A stretch of 64,000 bases of DNA from contig NC_037599.1 of the NCBI RefSeq assembly GCF_003073045.1, positions 16,780,055 through 16,844,054 on the forward strand, in the 5' to 3' direction. The stretch comes from Pomacea canaliculata (Eukaryota > Mollusca > Gastropoda > Architaenioglossa > Ampullariidae). The translations under genes were made by a program, and so were the position numbers. Shown in pieces: positions 1 to 15,019 of the stretch. The notes under the pieces are model-generated. The model was not told where the DNA came from. It did not search any database and saw only the letters and a program-made list of their open reading frames with translations. The number at the start of each line of letters is the position of its first letter. Positions within the stretch are counted from its first letter, which is position 1.

Positions 1-1130
1 GCTCTTAGCCTTGTTTGTACCGAGCCAATTATGAAGAGCAAAAAATAATTAACGGCCTCACGCGCAAGATAACCGGTTTGTAAACGTCAACCTTCAGGCG
101 CTCCGGCAAACATCGCCCGCTCCATTAAGGTGCAATATTAAAACCCTGTTTGATGGACGGGCCCTTAAGAAATAAAAAACCCTTGGAGACAATCTCGAGA
201 GTTTATTAGGGAAACAAATACTTTAGCCGTCGGAGTCTTGTAACAGGCTACGGAAAGACTTGAAGTCATGCCCCAGGCTTGTCCACTTGTATGGTCTGCA
301 CCGAGGGACCTTCTGGAACGTTCTTGAGCCGGTCGCCATCTTCTCAAGAACGCCGGAGCACGTAGTCGCGGCCACGGCATCTGGGATGGCGGAAGCCGTC
401 GTTGTCCCTTGATTTCCATTCGTAATATACAAAAACACCGCTTCTTTTCTCTCTCCTTCCAACATCGCAGCAGCGGCAATCTCGTTAGGCAAACATTGCC
501 GTCAAGGATAGTTGACTTTCCACGCAAGGGCTACTTGCTAAGATGGAGGAGAAAGGAGTGATTATCTGGATTTCGGTCCTTAATTACAGGTGCTGATTCG
601 TCGGGGCCTGAGTGTTTGCTGGCAGGATGCAAAGTTCAAGCGTGTCTTGGCGAGAATGTACAGGTACGCTGCAACTGCCTTGATTGATCTCTGAAAGGAA
701 GAAAGAAAGAGTGAGCCGAAACGAAAGTCTCGTTCCGTCGTGCATTAGCAGAGGCAGGAGGAGGGGGTGGCGGAAAATGGGACGAGAAGGAAAGGTTTTT
801 GTGGGGATGAACAGGGAAAAAAAAACACCAAAACTTTCGATCTCAAAAGAACGTCATTCCTAACTACAAATAGCACAGGTGAGAGGGGTCAAGGGTCAGC
901 ACAGGTACAAGAAAGCAGGGTTGGCTTCATCAAACAAGAGGGGTCAAAGTAGGAATTGGTTAAAGGGAGATGAAAACGGGTTTAAAGCTAATTACAAGAG
1001 ACTTGCGTGAGAGAAGGCTAAAAGACGTGAGGAGTCATTTCAGAAACAAGATTTTTGGCTGAAAAAAGAAAAATGAATGTTGATAGAGGACATGACAGAT
1101 ACAAAAAGTAAAATATTGACTGCAGAGGGT
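1..1130. other. No recognisable gene
   Basis: I recognise nothing here. The minus strand has an open stretch of 89 codons (223-492) in locally GC-richer DNA, but it matches no family I know and has no convincing splice or start context. A plus-strand 61-codon frame at 767-952 looks like chance. Confidence 0.4.
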
Positions 1131-1758
1131 GTGACTGTAGACAGAAGACGTGACGTTTGACTGTAGCTACTTGACGTAGGATGGTGACTGTAGCTACGTG
1201 ACGTAAGATGGTGACTACAGATACATAACATAAGATGGTGACTGTAGCTACATGACGTAGGATGGTGACTGTAGCTACAAGACGTAGGATGGTGACTACA
1301 GATACATAACATAAGATGGAGACTGTAGCTACATGACGTAGGATGGTGACTACAGATACATAACATAAGATGGAGACTGTAGCTACAAGACGTAGGGTGG
1401 TGACTGTAGCTACATGACGTAGGATGGTGACTACAGATACATAACATAAGATGGAGACTGTAGCTACATGACGTAGGATGGTGACTACAGATACATAACA
1501 TAAGATGGAGACTGTAGCTACATGACGTAGGATGGTGACTACAGATATATAACATAAGATGGAGACTGTAGCTACATGACGTAGGATGGTGACTGTAGCT
1601 ACAAGACGTAGGATGGTGACTACAGATACATAACATAAGATGGAGACTGTAGCTACAAGACGTAGGGTGGTGACTGTAGCTACATGACGTAGGATGGTGA
1701 CTACAGATACATAACATAAGATGGAGACTGTAGCTACATGACGTAGGATGGTGACCAC
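1131..1758. repeat. 27/54-bp higher-order minisatellite
   Basis: About 22 tandem copies of a 27-bp monomer. Two monomer types are seen: one containing GTAGCTACATGACGTAGG and one containing ACAGATACATAACATAAG. They mostly alternate, giving a 54-bp higher-order period, with some stretches where one type is doubled. The left edge (1131-1165) is degenerate. Because 27 and 54 are multiples of three, two minus-strand frames stay open across the whole array, but this is a property of the period and not evidence of coding. Confidence 0.95.
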
Positions 1759-3219
1759 AAAGTAGACATAATATTAAAACGCAGTTTGATGAAGAGTCTG
1801 TTAGAAGTATGGCGGTCACCGCGGATAAGGCATTGACTGCACGTGAAAGATAATTATGATAATAAGGAGGCGAATGCAGATGAGGTGGTGGATTACAGAT
1901 ACATGAGGTAAAGCGATGATTGTAGATAACAGCAGTGATGAGATGGTGTAGCTGCCGACCTGATGCACAGGAACTGCCTGGCTGGCCTCAGCGGAAGGCA
2001 TTGCCAGTCCTGATGCTCACGGATAACAGATTCAGAGACAGGAAGAGAGAGGAATTGTGGGTGATGGCGTGCTGACAGTAAGGACAGACAGGTAGCAACA
2101 AGTCTTGACTATATTCGTGCACCTGTAGGATCCTAGTGAGGTGAGATATGGCAACACCTGCAGTTTGTGGTCTATAAATCGTTAGCTGTGTTTACTCACA
2201 ATTGGAAGCGGCAAGTTTGTTCAGGATATTTTCACAATAATATTGTATTTCTTACAATACACTGCATGATATGGAGCTTTATGTACCTATGTGGAGAATA
2301 GGATATGAAAAAAGTGGTCTGATCAGACCATATATATCCATCCACCCATCCAGACAGACAGATAGAGGAAAGATCTTTCTGCCTGTCTAAACTTTGACTT
2401 GTGGTAGAAAGGAGTATAAGAATAAACAGCTTTCATTCCTTATGTTAGAAACAAATTGTTTGCTAAAGTCAATGTTTCCAAACTCGCAAGAATTTTAAAA
2501 CTGAACAAAGATGTTACTCCTACTTGGCTAAGCTCCGAGAGGTACATCGAGAGAGTATTTTTAAAAATATGCCATTGGCATGAGGCTTTGAACTTTGTCA
2601 AGACTAAGGGTAGTTGTTAGGTCACGAAATGAGATGTAGGCTCTGATCCAACGATTTTTTTCCCCCGAGTTCTCATTTTTTCTAATTTACAACAAATGAC
2701 GTGCGGTTCTACTCTTACGAAATGTTACGAGCACTATAAGCACACCCGGGGTAGAATTTGGGTCAATTTCTGGTTCACGAGCCAGCCCCCTGTCGATGCA
2801 GGAGTATGTCACGGTTTTTTTGTCAGGTTGGCTTGTGTGGCATGTCTGATGGCGTCACGCGAAATGTCTCATCAATCAGGTCTTTGGGTCAAAGCCTCGT
2901 TTTCATTGTCCGCGCAGCTGCTTCTTCGAGTGTCACAGAACTAGACTCCGAAAGCTGTAAGAGAATTTTTTTTAAAGTGCGGGCAAGGGTTGTAGCTATA
3001 ACTCCTAAATCTTCTGTGGCTTCACTTTGCTAAAGACAGTCAGGCACCAAAGTCAGGTGCCAGTCAGCGTGCTGATGTTTCTGAAAGTGCAGGTGCTCTT
3101 GCAGTAAAATCGAAGCGTTTACCTTATCGCCTAAAGGAAAGTAAGCTACCCGAAGAGGAGGCGTTCGTTACCTAACGCGTTCAGCATAACGAGAGAACAG
3201 CTACTGATGAGAAACAGGG
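1759..3219. other. Intergenic, no gene recognised
   Basis: No coding signal. It holds a perfect 16-bp palindrome at 2315-2330 and otherwise AT-rich single-copy-looking DNA. Confidence 0.4.
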
Positions 3220-3535
3220 GCGATGAGGTGTGAGTTACCTAAAGCCTTCACGAGCGAGCGTTCAGACCCTTTTAAAACAACAGTTCGGCTTTGACCGACT
3301 CGGCAAATAGCTCTGCTGAACAGGTAGTAAACAGCGACTGGTGTTGGGGTGGATGCTATGGCGGGAAAGGGCTTCCACCTCAAGGTGATTTTGCAATATG
3401 AGGGGATGGAAAACAGGAGTACCTGGAGAAAACCTCGAACAGGTCTCAGTCTCCCGAGACGAGGTCTGAACCCAGGCCTCCTACAGTCGTGACAAGCGGG
3501 TGTTTTAATCCAGTAAAGAACATGGTTCTGGAATC
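3220..3535 (-). repeat. tRNA-derived SINE (minus)
   Basis: Read on the minus strand, 3535 to about 3440 resembles a tRNA-derived head. A segment GGATTAAAACACCCGCTTGT is followed by a B-box-like GGGTTCAGACC. The body continues with CACCTTGAGGTGGAAGC near 3370-3390, a motif found again near 16290 and 31630 in this window. The head matches the copy at 57850-58105. The left part (3220-3350) is probably more of the same element but is less certain. Family name not assigned. Confidence 0.55.
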
Positions 3536-4520
3536 TAAATTTTAGACTCAGGAGGGCAGGAACACAAGCTGCCCCTCCCCACCGGCCTCTATTCCATCAA
3601 CTTTAAGGCAGAAATAGTAGCCTTAAGGACAGGGGAAGGCAATCACAGTCAACAGTCCCAGCGACACTAGCAGTGTCGTTTTCGCCATGTCTGCTGAAGA
3701 CAGAGAACTCGACTTCCTGACCTCGATTACATATAGCAGATATAGCACCGCAATCCCACTTTACAATGGGTACCTTCCCACGACAGCATGTTGAGCAATG
3801 AAATTGCAGAGAAGCTGACAACGGAATGATCCACGAGGAAAGAGCAGAACTAAGCAAGTGGCCATGAAGACAACAACCCATTTGCTGCGAGACTGCCAGG
3901 CTATATAAAGCCCAGGAGACAGATGTGGACAAACAAGATACTTCTGTCTGTATGACCATGTGCAGGACCTACAATGCACAGCAGCATTCGTCCAATGGAT
4001 GAGGCCGGGGAGGTTAGTGTGTATATCAAAGGGAGTTAACAAAAAAAAGGAGAACAGCTGAAATGAATATATAACAGCTAAGTACACATACAACAGTTTA
4101 AGAACGCGCACACTACGTACAGTACCATGTGCACTAGAAATGTTACTGTATCAGTGCCATGGCATTGATCTCAACGTTCAGTGGAAAACTGGGGTACGTG
4201 TTTCTGTTAGGGCGGCACACCTGACTGTGGAGCCCACTTCGCTTCGTAGTTGTAAAATCGAAAAGTCAAAACAAATGTCCTGCCCCAAGAGTATGGCAGC
4301 CGACATTTTTGCAGGCTTTATGACAAAGCATTGTTCATGAGGACAGGCTGGGTATGTAGAGTCTTACTCTGTAGTCAACGTCTAATGGTGAAAGGTCGCG
4401 GAGTGAGTACAGGAGATGTGTCTGGAAACACTTGACCTGCAAAATATCCAGCTACGAGTCTCTCTCTATTTCTCACTTCTGTTCGTTAGTTTTATTTGGT
4501 CAACATAGTCTGGGTAACTA
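3536..4520. other. Intergenic, no gene recognised
   Basis: Open frames on the minus strand at 3603-4111 show no domain, signal peptide or splice structure I can support. Confidence 0.35.
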
Positions 4521-4529
4521 CCTGTGTTC

Positions 4530-4668
4530 TGGTTATGACATGGTCTAAGCATCTGACAATGTTCCCGATTGTGAGATAGTCTGGATAACTTTGCTGGGGT
4601 CATGACATGGTCTACATAGCTGTTATGACATGGTCTGCATAGTTGTCATGACATGGTCTGGGTTGTGC
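4530..4668 (+). repeat. Short degenerate tandem repeat
   Basis: Several copies of a roughly 24-30 bp unit around TATGACATGGTCT, separated by variable spacers such as GCATAGTTG. The array is imperfect and short. No function is evident. Confidence 0.55.
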
Positions 4669-4679
4669 ATGATATACAA

Positions 4680-6580
4680 TAAAAATAATTTTGTGGCATA
4701 GCTGGCATGATAGACAGACATTCAAAGCATCAAGCACACTCATGACTTACTGTCAGTCCAAGTGTACTAAGATCTTTCCATATGATATTTAAAGCAACAG
4801 TCAATCTATCTGATAAGACAGACAAAGTGGAAACATCATGTAAGTCAAACAGATAAGGTAAAGTACAAGGACGAGTTCTGTATTTAAGCGGCAGACATTT
4901 TAGTGTCCAGCCTCCAAACTGATGGATATGACAACAAAATGACAACAAAATCTGTACGGCACAAGGCGACATTTTTAGTCTGGCACCGAAGTCGTCACAT
5001 ACCTAATTCTAGAATTCCTAAAATAAGAGACTCTAATTTAATTAGGAATTGGGGTATCTATCACAATTTTGTTTTCAACACAGAGCAGTTTTACTACCAA
5101 CTTTAGATGCAATTTTAGAGTTGCATGGACTGCAAACTTAAGATCATGGTGAAGCTTGTTGTATATTTATTTTTTATTATTATTTATTTATTTATTGGTA
5201 ACAAGGAATCACTGTTTATATGCACGAAGGAAAGTTCTATCGTTTTGTATACCTGGTTCTCTCGTAATACCCCAAACAATACAAATACAGCACCCTGAGC
5301 AGTTCACATACCCAGCCCTCCTTGTGCCCGTTATACATCATTATATGCTTTCAGTCAGTACCAGTCTCATTAAAGTCTTGTCAAGTGCAATCAGCATCGC
5401 AAACATCAAGCTTCGACCGTGTACACAAAACAGTAGTAACACAAGAATTAGGAGAAGTAGGAGGTGGCGGTGGTGGTAGCGGCTGTCGCGGTGGTAAACT
5501 TATGAATTGCATGAGAAGAGGAAGAACAACTCATGTTCAAGTTTGCCAGTGCCTATGGATATGAAAGGAAGAAAGGGAAAGGAGGCAACGGTTAACACCC
5601 AACATCCGTGATTGTTGCATAGTTCACAGCCCCACTCCCTCCTTTCATCGCTGTTTTTCTGGTAAATCCTTAGTTCTCATTCACCGACATCTTCATGAGT
5701 ATTTAAATGAGATTTGTTTTTCTTATTACCATGTCTCGTCAACTTTTATGAGTAAACAAGTAAATTTTGTAAGCTAAAAGGTAAATTTTATAAACTCACA
5801 ATAAATTTCAATTAATAATAGTACATTAAATAACAAAAAGAGAGAACGATGAAGCAGGCCGCTCCCATATACCAGCTTGCCGATCATCTCTGGTCGAGAC
5901 AGAAAAGGTTTACAGCTCAAGGGAAGTAACCTCCGGGTTGTTTTTGAGGCACAAAATAAAAAAGCCGCGGTGAATGTCCCTCAAAAAGCCTGTTGTCATA
6001 TTATGTAGGCTTTGCTGTCCTGCTTCCAGTGAAAATCCACAAACATTACTTCGGTGAAATTATAAATGATAACTCAGAAATAAAATTAATTATTGCCAGA
6101 AAACAGTCAATTATAAAAGCTGATGTGATCTCGAATAAAGCTGAAAAATAAATAAACACGAGATCTATCACTTTTTAAATTAAGTTGCTGAAAGACATTT
6201 ATAATTAAATGTTATTGCCTTCAATATGTGATCCCTGTTAAAGCACACAACGCTCCCACCCCGCTTCCATTGTCGGTAGCAGTCCTGATTAGATTAACTG
6301 ACCTTAAACCAAAAGGGGCATAACCACCCATAAACAAATAGTAAAAATATTGACATGGATTATTTCCCTTTGACCTTCGTACCTTCATTGTCCTTGTGTA
6401 TGAACAGTAAAAAGGCTTTTCTTCTCACGCTCAAGCTGTTGTGAGAAAATCCAAAATAATCACAACACTGCTTTTCTCAGAGAGTAATAAGCCCTAAGGC
6501 ACCATCAGAGAGATAAGATAAAGAAGTTTGGGGAGTAGAGATGGGAGGGGGGAGGGGCGAGGCCAACGGTGGAGTAACAA
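4680..6580. other. AT-rich intergenic DNA
   Basis: No supported gene. Small plus-strand frames (4903-5564) have no recognisable content. The region becomes GC-rich only near 6540, approaching the alpha-tubulin promoter region. Confidence 0.4.
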
Positions 6581-6585
6581 TAAGC

Positions 6586-6593
6586 TGACGTCA
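6586..6593. promoter_or_regulatory. CRE-like palindrome TGACGTCA
   Basis: A full cAMP-response-element consensus lies within the 12-bp palindrome GCTGACGTCAGC (6584-6595), about 0.7 kb upstream of the tubulin TATA box and at the edge of a GC-rich block. CREB/ATF proteins bind this consensus in animals. A role here is inference from position only. Confidence 0.4.
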
Positions 6594-7276
6594 GCCGCTG
6601 GCCTCTCGCTGGGTCTAGTTGCACGCTGTTGTTTACTATTTATGTGTAAGAAACGTATGTTTCTGTGTGATCACTCTATGCTTTAATCCTAAATTGTATA
6701 AGCATCAATCCTGCATAAAAATGATAAACATAATAAACATATATACAAGAAAAGGACTTGTTTAAACGGGGTAGGCGTGCGTTTACATATGTTAATCCAC
6801 CTTTTCCTGTTTACAGAGGCAGCGCAAAGAGGCGCAGAGGTCGAAGGTCAGCAGACACCCTTGAAGTCTGCGTGTTGCGTCTGGTCGGTCATTCGGTCAT
6901 TCCAGCCACGTCAGCTCCTCCAGGAGTCAGAGAGCAAGCAGACCCACGACTCCAGGGCGAGCAACAAACACCACTGAGCTGCAGACGATCGCATTATGGC
7001 GAGGGGATGGGAGGTGTTTGGGGAGGAAGGGGAGATGTAGGTCCGACAACTTGCGTCTCAGACTCGCGGACGAAACAACCAGCTGCAGCATCGAAAAACG
7101 CTCCTCGCGCGACGCACGCACGATGCAGCAGGCGTTCGGCCGAGCTCGTTCAAAGCCGTGCGGCACGCCGACTCCACCATTTTCTAGCAACCGAACGTAA
7201 TTACCTCCTCCCCTAACCTCCCCATCCCCCTCTCTGCTTTCCCTCATCGTCCCTCCCAGCCTCCCTCTTCTCATTT

Positions 7277-7283
7277 TATAAAT
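7277..7283 (+). promoter_or_regulatory. TATA box of alpha-tubulin gene
   Basis: TATAAAT lies 130 bp upstream of the initiator ATG, after a pyrimidine-rich GC-rich stretch. Transcription would be expected to start near 7307, giving a 5' UTR of about 105 bases that is interrupted immediately after the ATG by the first intron. Confidence 0.65.
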
Positions 7284-7412
7284 TATCCTTCCTGGTGCGC
7301 TCCCAGACACACACTCTCACTCGCTGCTGGAAACATCGCTTCCGCCTGAGCGAGGAAATCTGCTGCGTAAAACCTTCTCTTCGTCATCACCCTCCACATC
7401 TGCTTCCTCATC

Positions 7413-10569
<3,157 letters not shown>

Positions 10570-11372
10570 GCAAGAGAGGACATGGGCAAGAAGAGTGTTC
10601 ACCGACAGAATGGCGAGTTGGTTTAGGTGTACAGGCAGGCAAACCTCTACCCACAAGGGGCTTAATTCTCACCGGATTTGCTCTACCTACAAATGTTATT
10701 TATTGCGAAAATCTCTTTTAACTAACAACAGGTTTTCAAACTTTGCATTCGCATTGTTTAAAGCAAATCTCTTAAAAGACCTTTTAAAGGCTTAGCTCGA
10801 TCAAAAGCAAAAAAAAAAAAATTCACTTTTGCTTGTATACAAACAGTTTAAAGTATTATTCAGCATGTGTTTCTTTTATATTTTGTTGATTATGTTGAAT
10901 ATATTGCCTTTCTATATTTGTTTTAAATTTGAACGCATTTGTGGACTATGTTTACCCAAGAAGTGTTCTCTGATGGTTTTGTTATTACTTATCATTAAAG
11001 TTGCACAAATGTGTACTGTGCGGATCTATGAACACTTGTTCTGTATTTTTCCTTTCTCATTCTTTCTCACCTTCATTTTAGATGCAATTATACCTTTACT
11101 TACACTCAGAAGCATACAGACAAACAGAAGCATTACTAAAAAGCACGCTTTTCATCGTAAATTATTAAATACCAAATCTGTCATACTCTGTTTAATATTA
11201 TTTTACTGTATCTACGTAAAGAGATAAAAATAGAAAAATCACTTCTCTAAGTGTACAACATATACATGAATGTCTTCTCACTCATTGTGACACTTCAGGC
11301 GAGCAAAGCAAATGAATTACAAACTAATTAGTCTTATGACCCTTTTTAAAAACGAGATAGGAGATGTAAGTT

Positions 11373-11378
11373 AATAAA
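11373..11378 (+). terminator. Candidate poly(A) signal of alpha-tubulin
   Basis: AATAAA about 0.8 kb after the tubulin stop codon, at the end of an AT-rich stretch that looks like 3' UTR. Earlier ATTAAA variants near 10994 and 11163 could be used instead. Confidence 0.35.
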
Positions 11379-11379
11379 A

Positions 11380-13077
11380 ATGAGAAATTAAAATATATGC
11401 AGATTCACGAAATATATATCCAGCCACCTCACCACCCACCTCCAACCACTCCTCACTGTCTACAACAAACTCTCAAAGCAAACTTTCTGATATTCACAAC
11501 TGTCAGAAACAGTTTGTGCTTCACCTACAAGCATTCAACCTAATTATAATTAAATAATTCAAACTCGAAATGAAAACGAGGCTATGTAGTGAGCAGTCAC
11601 TGACCGCTCTCTCTTCCTACTGTATGGATCCCATGCTCACTCGGGTTGCCTCCGTGCTTCATCGCTAGTCAATGAATGATTAACAAATCACTAAAACAGC
11701 GATTAAAAATATATTTGCTCTCAATGGCTTTGAAAGATGCAGAGTCGGGGAGCAAGCTTGTCTGGAAATTGCCATGTTGTTGAAGTCCCACTGAACTCTA
11801 GTAAAACTCAAAAGAAGATCCAGATGCAACGATTAGTCCAGGATTATTGTATTATTGTACAAGAAATTATACAATTTTCTTACTGCTATAATAAGAACAA
11901 CTTAAAAATGGCTGGGTTATCACTGACATTGAATTGTATCCCAGTGATTTATCTCCTCTCGCATTTTTTAATATTATGTCCTTTCATTATGAGTTGAAGA
12001 GGAGGGAATCCAGTCAGGCTCTATCACAACCAAGCAGTTCGCCCTGTGAACAGGGGCCACAGACAGAGAAAGAAGAGCGTGCGAGTAATTTGAGAGTTGC
12101 GGGTCATCCCATTCCCTTATAATTAAAAAAAAGTATTTACACATTTACACAACTTCGAAAACAAGGTGTTTACAGATTTAACAAAATCAAACAACAGTCA
12201 GTGACGTGGAACACATGGCCAACAAGAACCAAACTTCGACTGGCCCAACAAAAGAGAAATGAATCATTTATATCCTAACCCTTCATATACTCAAATGCTT
12301 GGTAAGGTGTCTTTTTTTGACAAGGGTTTCAATATATGTTGATCTTTGTTCCATGAGATGTACTTTCAAATGTGCTTTGCTCGACGAATGTACGTGTAGA
12401 AGGTGTCCTGTGTCTGACCAGTCTCCTCATCAAGCATCCTTTAGTCCAGGAGCAGACTTGTGGAAGATGTCCTTTGACGAGTATCTCTGTAGGTGACATT
12501 TGCTTGATGAGTGTACTTCTTTGATGATTGTCTTGCCACGTGTAAAAGTATTTTGAAAGGAAATAAAGGCAAGTCTGTGCAAGTATTTTTGTGATCTACT
12601 TAAAAATGCAATAACTTTTTCATCTCATTCAAAAAGCTAACAACATACAAGCCCTGTGATTGGTGCTGATCACATGTAAGTCAGACAAAAATATCAAACA
12701 GAGGCTTCTGGTGATCTTGTGTCGGACCCCTGAATTATGTTATACAAATACATTACACTTATGGGATTTTAGAACAAAGCAATCATCTTTACATGTTAAA
12801 AAAAAAAAACGCGCGTGCGCGCTTACTTACACACACAAACACACGTGCACACAGTATAAAAATGATTTTTATATTACAAAATATTTAGACCATCTGCGCC
12901 ACTCATCCGTCTTACAAGAAATCACCTTTCAGAATGTCTGCACAAAAGAAGAGAGGAAGACAAATGACTTGAAATCAATCTGCAGTTCAACAGCCAGTCA
13001 CGTGTTCACACCAACAGGCGCGAGGTCTCTAGGTCTCCCTCCCTTTTGTTTTGCTAGGCTGAATTTTCTCGTAAGTA
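11380..13077. other. AT-rich intergenic DNA
   Basis: No gene recognised. It contains a short mixed CG/AC simple repeat near 12800-12850. Open frames are short and have no recognisable domains. Confidence 0.4.
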
Positions 13078-13920
13078 CAGTGATACCTCGGTTCTCGAAC
13101 GCCTTGACTTTCGACCAAATCGGTATTCGACCAGGAAATTCGAGAAAATTTTGTCTTGGAATCCGAACAAATATTTGGAACTCGAACATCCGAACGTCCG
13201 AGATGAGCCGAGTTGAGCCGAATGGCGTTCATTCGGCCAAGTGCGCCTTGCTTGCGTCATCAGTGTGAGTGCAGAGAGAGAGAGAGTCATGAAATGTGTG
13301 CAAAATGGGCAGAAATCGCAAATTTTGTTGAACAACATCACCCTGATAAAGTGGTAGCAAATAGAGCAGTTAACATTTTAATGACAATGTTATGTCCACT
13401 TTCCGCAAAATTTTGGCAAAGGAGAAAAAACAGCACAATTGACAAATTCTTCCTTAAAAAGAAATCAGACAAGCAACTGCAGAGCAAGATTCTGATTCTC
13501 CTCAGCAAAAGATACAGAGAACAGAAACACCCAAGAGCAGTTACCTCTGTTATTATTGAAGAGGACTCCCCTTCAAAACAATAACTCCCCTTCCTCCTCC
13601 CTCCACATTCATTCCCTCCTGCCATAAAGTTTGGTACAGGTACAGTAAATGAAACACAATTTACTGTACTGTACATTTTTTTGTTTGATTTTTTTGTTTG
13701 TTTTAATAAATACACTTTTATTTCTTATTTCTTGTTGAGACTCATGTTTTTCTACATATTATATACAAATTAGGCCAGTAAATAGGCATTTTCTGGGGCT
13801 TGGAACGAATTAATCCAGTTTCCATTATTTCCTATGGGTTTCATTGCTTCGGTTCTCGAACAATTTGGTTCTCGACCGTCCTCCCGGAACGAATTATGTT
13901 CGAGAACCGAGGTATCACTG
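13078..13920 (+). mobile_element. Deleted Tigger/pogo-like DNA transposon
   Basis: The ends are near-perfect inverted repeats beginning CAGTGATACCTCGGTTCTCG and ending with its complement, flanked on both sides by the dinucleotide TA (13076-13077 and 13921-13922). That is the target duplication of the Tc1/mariner-pogo group. The internal frame 13213-13584 resembles the C-terminal end of Tigger transposases, with a segment like CAKWAEIANFVEQHHPDK followed by QRRKNSTIDKFF. The DNA-binding and catalytic DDE regions are absent, so this 843-bp copy is a non-autonomous internal-deletion derivative. The ends are still well matched, which suggests fairly recent mobility. Confidence 0.9.
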
Positions 13921-13922
13921 TA

Positions 13923-15000
13923 TTTCACAATCATTTCGTGTTAACTATCTCGCCAGAAAGTCGTTGACCTTTCCCCTCCAAGCTTTAAAAGACCCAGCCA
14001 AAATTGTCTACAAAATATATTAAATACTTCATTTATAATTTATCGTTTGAAATCGCAAGTCCTTATTCTCCCTCGCCCACTAGAAAACCCTAATCCCCTC
14101 GTTACCCATCCCTTGTCATTTCGCAAGTCCCTCACAACACTTGTAGTATCCCAGAATTCTCTCTGTCACCAGGACAGGTCACAGGTTAGGAATGGAGGCG
14201 CAGCTGACGTGAGGCTCACATCCATGGTCTTCAGTCGTGAGCTGTGCTCAGTTCGCCTACACATGTCTGCTGGACAAGGCGGCCAGGACGGCAAGAGACA
14301 GCACAATCCACGATGTTCGAGACACAAAGGGAGCAGAACCTGCCATAAAAAAAGAGGAACAGGATTCACACATCACTGAAAATAATTACCTTTTAAGGAG
14401 GTTTTCAGGACCTGGACACCTGTTATAAGGACCGTTGGAGGACGTTTCCTATTGTGCAGACCAAACTACGTCATCTGTCACTTATATTTCATTTATTATG
14501 AACTGAACACGATAATAAAGAAAAAAAATTGCACTCGGGCTAGCCTTTAAGAACTGTTTCTGGTAACAAAAGTCTCTAAAAGAAACAGCTCCTATCCTAA
14601 CCGGCAAGCTACATCTCATTATTGGCTGGAGGGAGCAGAACTGCATGTTCAAGATATATATAATTATAAAAAAATGTCATTTCAGTATGTTCAAGCGAAA
14701 TATCTACATTCAGCTGTCCAGGGACGAGTTGACTACTTCTGGACGGCGTAGTAAGCGGTGACAATCGTCAAGGTGGGAATCTTGGAAAAAAAGACCGCCA
14801 CCTAACCACCACTACCACCACTAACCAAACCCATTCTCTACTACGCAAACCTGCTGGTACACCCCATACCCGGACCTTAAATTCTTCTACTCTTCCATTC
14901 TTTCAAGATTCTTTATCGGCTCTAGGAAGAGGAGGAGAAAGAGAAGAAGCAAGAACAACAGCTTTAGCCAGAAAAATTGGTCACGACCAACAAAGGAAGA
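13923..15000. other. Intergenic; possible extra exon of next gene
   Basis: No independent gene seen. On the minus strand, a good acceptor (a T-rich tract ending CCAAG) near 14785 precedes a short frame IPTLTIVTAYYAVQK and stop. This could be an alternative last exon of the six-cysteine gene at 15020-18839. Confidence 0.3.
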
Positions 15001-15019
15001 AATTTATTTCTTACCTCCG

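Noticed and set aside
1018-1819. Two long overlapping minus-strand ORFs (246 and 259 codons)
   Set aside because: They are produced by the 27/54-bp tandem repeat, whose period is a multiple of three; no start, splice or domain evidence supports a protein.
12660-13268. 202-codon plus ORF
   Set aside because: Runs through unrelated intergenic DNA into the Tigger end; no domain and composition is not coding-like.
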